A stretch of DNA of 64,000 bases from Limnobaculum parvum (GTDB taxonomy: Bacteria > Pseudomonadota > Gammaproteobacteria > Enterobacterales > Enterobacteriaceae), in NCBI RefSeq assembly GCF_003096015.2, contig NZ_CP029185.2, positions 1,646,001 to 1,710,000 on the forward strand. The letters are read 5' to 3'. The notes below the pieces were generated by a model. It saw only the letters and a program-made list of their open reading frames with translations. It had not been told where the DNA came from and ran no database searches. The translations under genes were made by a program, and so were the position numbers. Shown here one piece after another: positions 62,964 through 64,000 of the stretch (position 1 is the stretch's first letter; every line of letters starts with the position of its first letter).

Positions 62964-64000
62964 ATGTATTTTGTCGAATGGATGCAATGGAAAGATACCA
63001 CGGCAGATGAAGAGAGCCGTAAAGAGCGCACTGAATTTGAAAAAAACTCAGGTGATGATGAGGAGCACTTCCCCGTAGAAGTCTTTACCGCTGATTATAC
63101 TCAGCCTTCAGTTAGCGATAATCCGCGGCCCTTTGGCCCTTACTACGCCTATAATGAACGTTTTATGGAAATTAGGGCGGGGTTTATGGAAAGTTATCGG
63201 GGGGTTATTACTGCGTTTACTTTATTAGTTTTAATCGGCTTGATAGGGTTGCCGATAGATTTTTTGTTTGAAAATTTTCATGAGCTAATATATGCCGAGA
63301 CTAAGAGAGTCGGTCAGTTGTATTTCAGTATTATTTTCTTTACGTTGATGCTATCAGGCATTAGCTATCTTTTTATCCGTTATGGTCGCTATATTAGTCG
63401 GCTAGAGGTATTTACCCTGCGGCATATGCGTGTGCGTTTTAATCGTATAACCCGGCAGGTACATATTCAGCAGCCGGCTTACTGCGGTGGTAATTTAACC
63501 CTGCGCTGGGAAGATATTATTTGTGACGTAGCGGATGGAGGTAAACCGGTAGCTGGTGAAGAGGATATTGGCGGAATGGGGTTTCCCAATATTCTGGTCT
63601 GGCACCCTTATCGTACTGGTTTACCCTTTATTGCTATGGTGGCAATTGGTAAAAAAATGATAAGCCAGCAGACGCAGTTAGATGAATGGGAGTTTATCCG
63701 CCGCTATATGGAAGAGGGGCCGGAGAATCTACCGGTACCGCGCAAAGCGTCACATTTACCATTACCTTGGCACGGGCTGGTAGCCCATTTAGAAACGGTC
63801 AGTAGCCTATATAGGATGACGCCGGGGGTAATAAAACCTTTTTTAATAATGTTTCTGTTGCCCGTGATGGCGTTTTTGGGCGTAGCCTATTGGGCATCTG
63901 AGCTATTATGCTGGCAGCCGCGCTGGCCTAAAGTGATTCGACAGGCGGGCTTACCGGGAATGCCGGTTCCCCCGCTGACGCAGCTCAGCGACTACCCGCC
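62964..64000 (+). CDS. Putative immunity protein 3b, DUF6708-like paralogue (3' end outside window)
   Basis: The frame from ATG 62964 (MYFVEWMQWKDTTADEESRK) stays open to the end of the window, 345 codons. It is nearly identical to 3a around YNERFMEIR, RYISRLEVFTLRHMRVRFNR and EFIRRYMEEGPENLPVPRK. It differs in the first ~45 residues and in the two membrane segments (~83-150). It repeats the pattern seen in the other immunity arrays. Confidence 0.75.
   Translation, partial: MYFVEWMQWKDTTADEESRKERTEFEKNSGDDEEHFPVEVFTADYTQPSVSDNPRPFGPYYAYNERFMEIRAGFMESYRGVITAFTLLVLIGLIGLPIDFLFENFHELIYAETKRVGQLYFSIIFFTLMLSGISYLFIRYGRYISRLEVFTLRHMRVRFNRITRQVHIQQPAYCGGNLTLRWEDIICDVADGGKPVAGEEDIGGMGFPNILVWHPYRTGLPFIAMVAIGKKMISQQTQLDEWEFIRRYMEEGPENLPVPRKASHLPLPWHGLVAHLETVSSLYRMTPGVIKPFLIMFLLPVMAFLGVAYWASELLCWQPRWPKVIRQAGLPGMPVPPLTQLSDYP

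Overview
The window is one long, entirely plus-strand type VI secretion system (T6SS) locus of a Gram-negative bacterium. The gene order tssC-tssK-tssL-tagL-hcp-clpV-vgrG ... PAAR-tssM-tssA-tssF-tssG-tssJ-tssE-vgrG matches the sci-1-like (T6SS-1) loci of Enterobacterales, and the protein style fits that order. An early-branching enterobacterial family such as Budviciaceae is a guess that the window alone cannot confirm.

Layout. (1) 1-8276: the 3' part of tssC, then tssK, tssL (DotU), a three-TM OmpA-like tagL, hcp and the ClpV ATPase. (2) 8281-20464: effector cassette 1, with vgrG1, a putative adaptor, a VasX-like membrane effector, three tandem DUF6708-like putative immunity genes, a PAAR spike tip and a two-TM membrane protein. 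(3) 20464-29418: core set 1, tssM-A-F-G-J-E, with tssA broken by a frameshift. (4) 29481-40010: cassette 2, with vgrG2, a DUF4123 adaptor, VasX-like effector 2, two putative immunity genes, a second PAAR and a second membrane protein. (5) 40043-48998: core set 2, nearly identical to set 1 but with tssA intact. (6) 49061-57716: cassette 3, with vgrG3, a Tle5-type phospholipase D effector and two tandem exported putative immunity genes, each followed by the same orphan coding fragment. (7) 57801-64000: the scar of another junction (3' piece of tssE, truncated vgrG4, tail of an adaptor gene), then VasX-like effector 3 and two tandem putative immunity genes, the last running off the window.

The main result is how this locus appears to have grown. 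About 10.3 kb (20753-31003) is repeated almost exactly at 40332-50583, but the flanks differ: the cassette inside each vgrG-to-tssM interval is unique, and the switch points lie inside coding sequence (codon ~97 of tssM and the 3' half of vgrG). VgrG2 is a visible hybrid. Upstream of ~31003 it follows VgrG3 (a vgrG that sits after tssE); downstream it follows VgrG1 (the vgrG after clpV). This is what a single unequal crossover between vgrG genes of two haplotypes carrying different effector cassettes would leave. A third, partly deleted junction of the same kind lies at 57801-58965.

Together the genes could build one apparatus (sheath, Hcp tube, ClpV recycling, TssJLM membrane complex, TssAEFGK baseplate) able to load alternative VgrG/PAAR spikes. 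Their cargo is three colicin-like membrane effectors and one phospholipase. The core genes look GC-richer, while the effector, immunity and PAAR-adjacent genes are visibly AT-rich, as expected for transferred cassettes.
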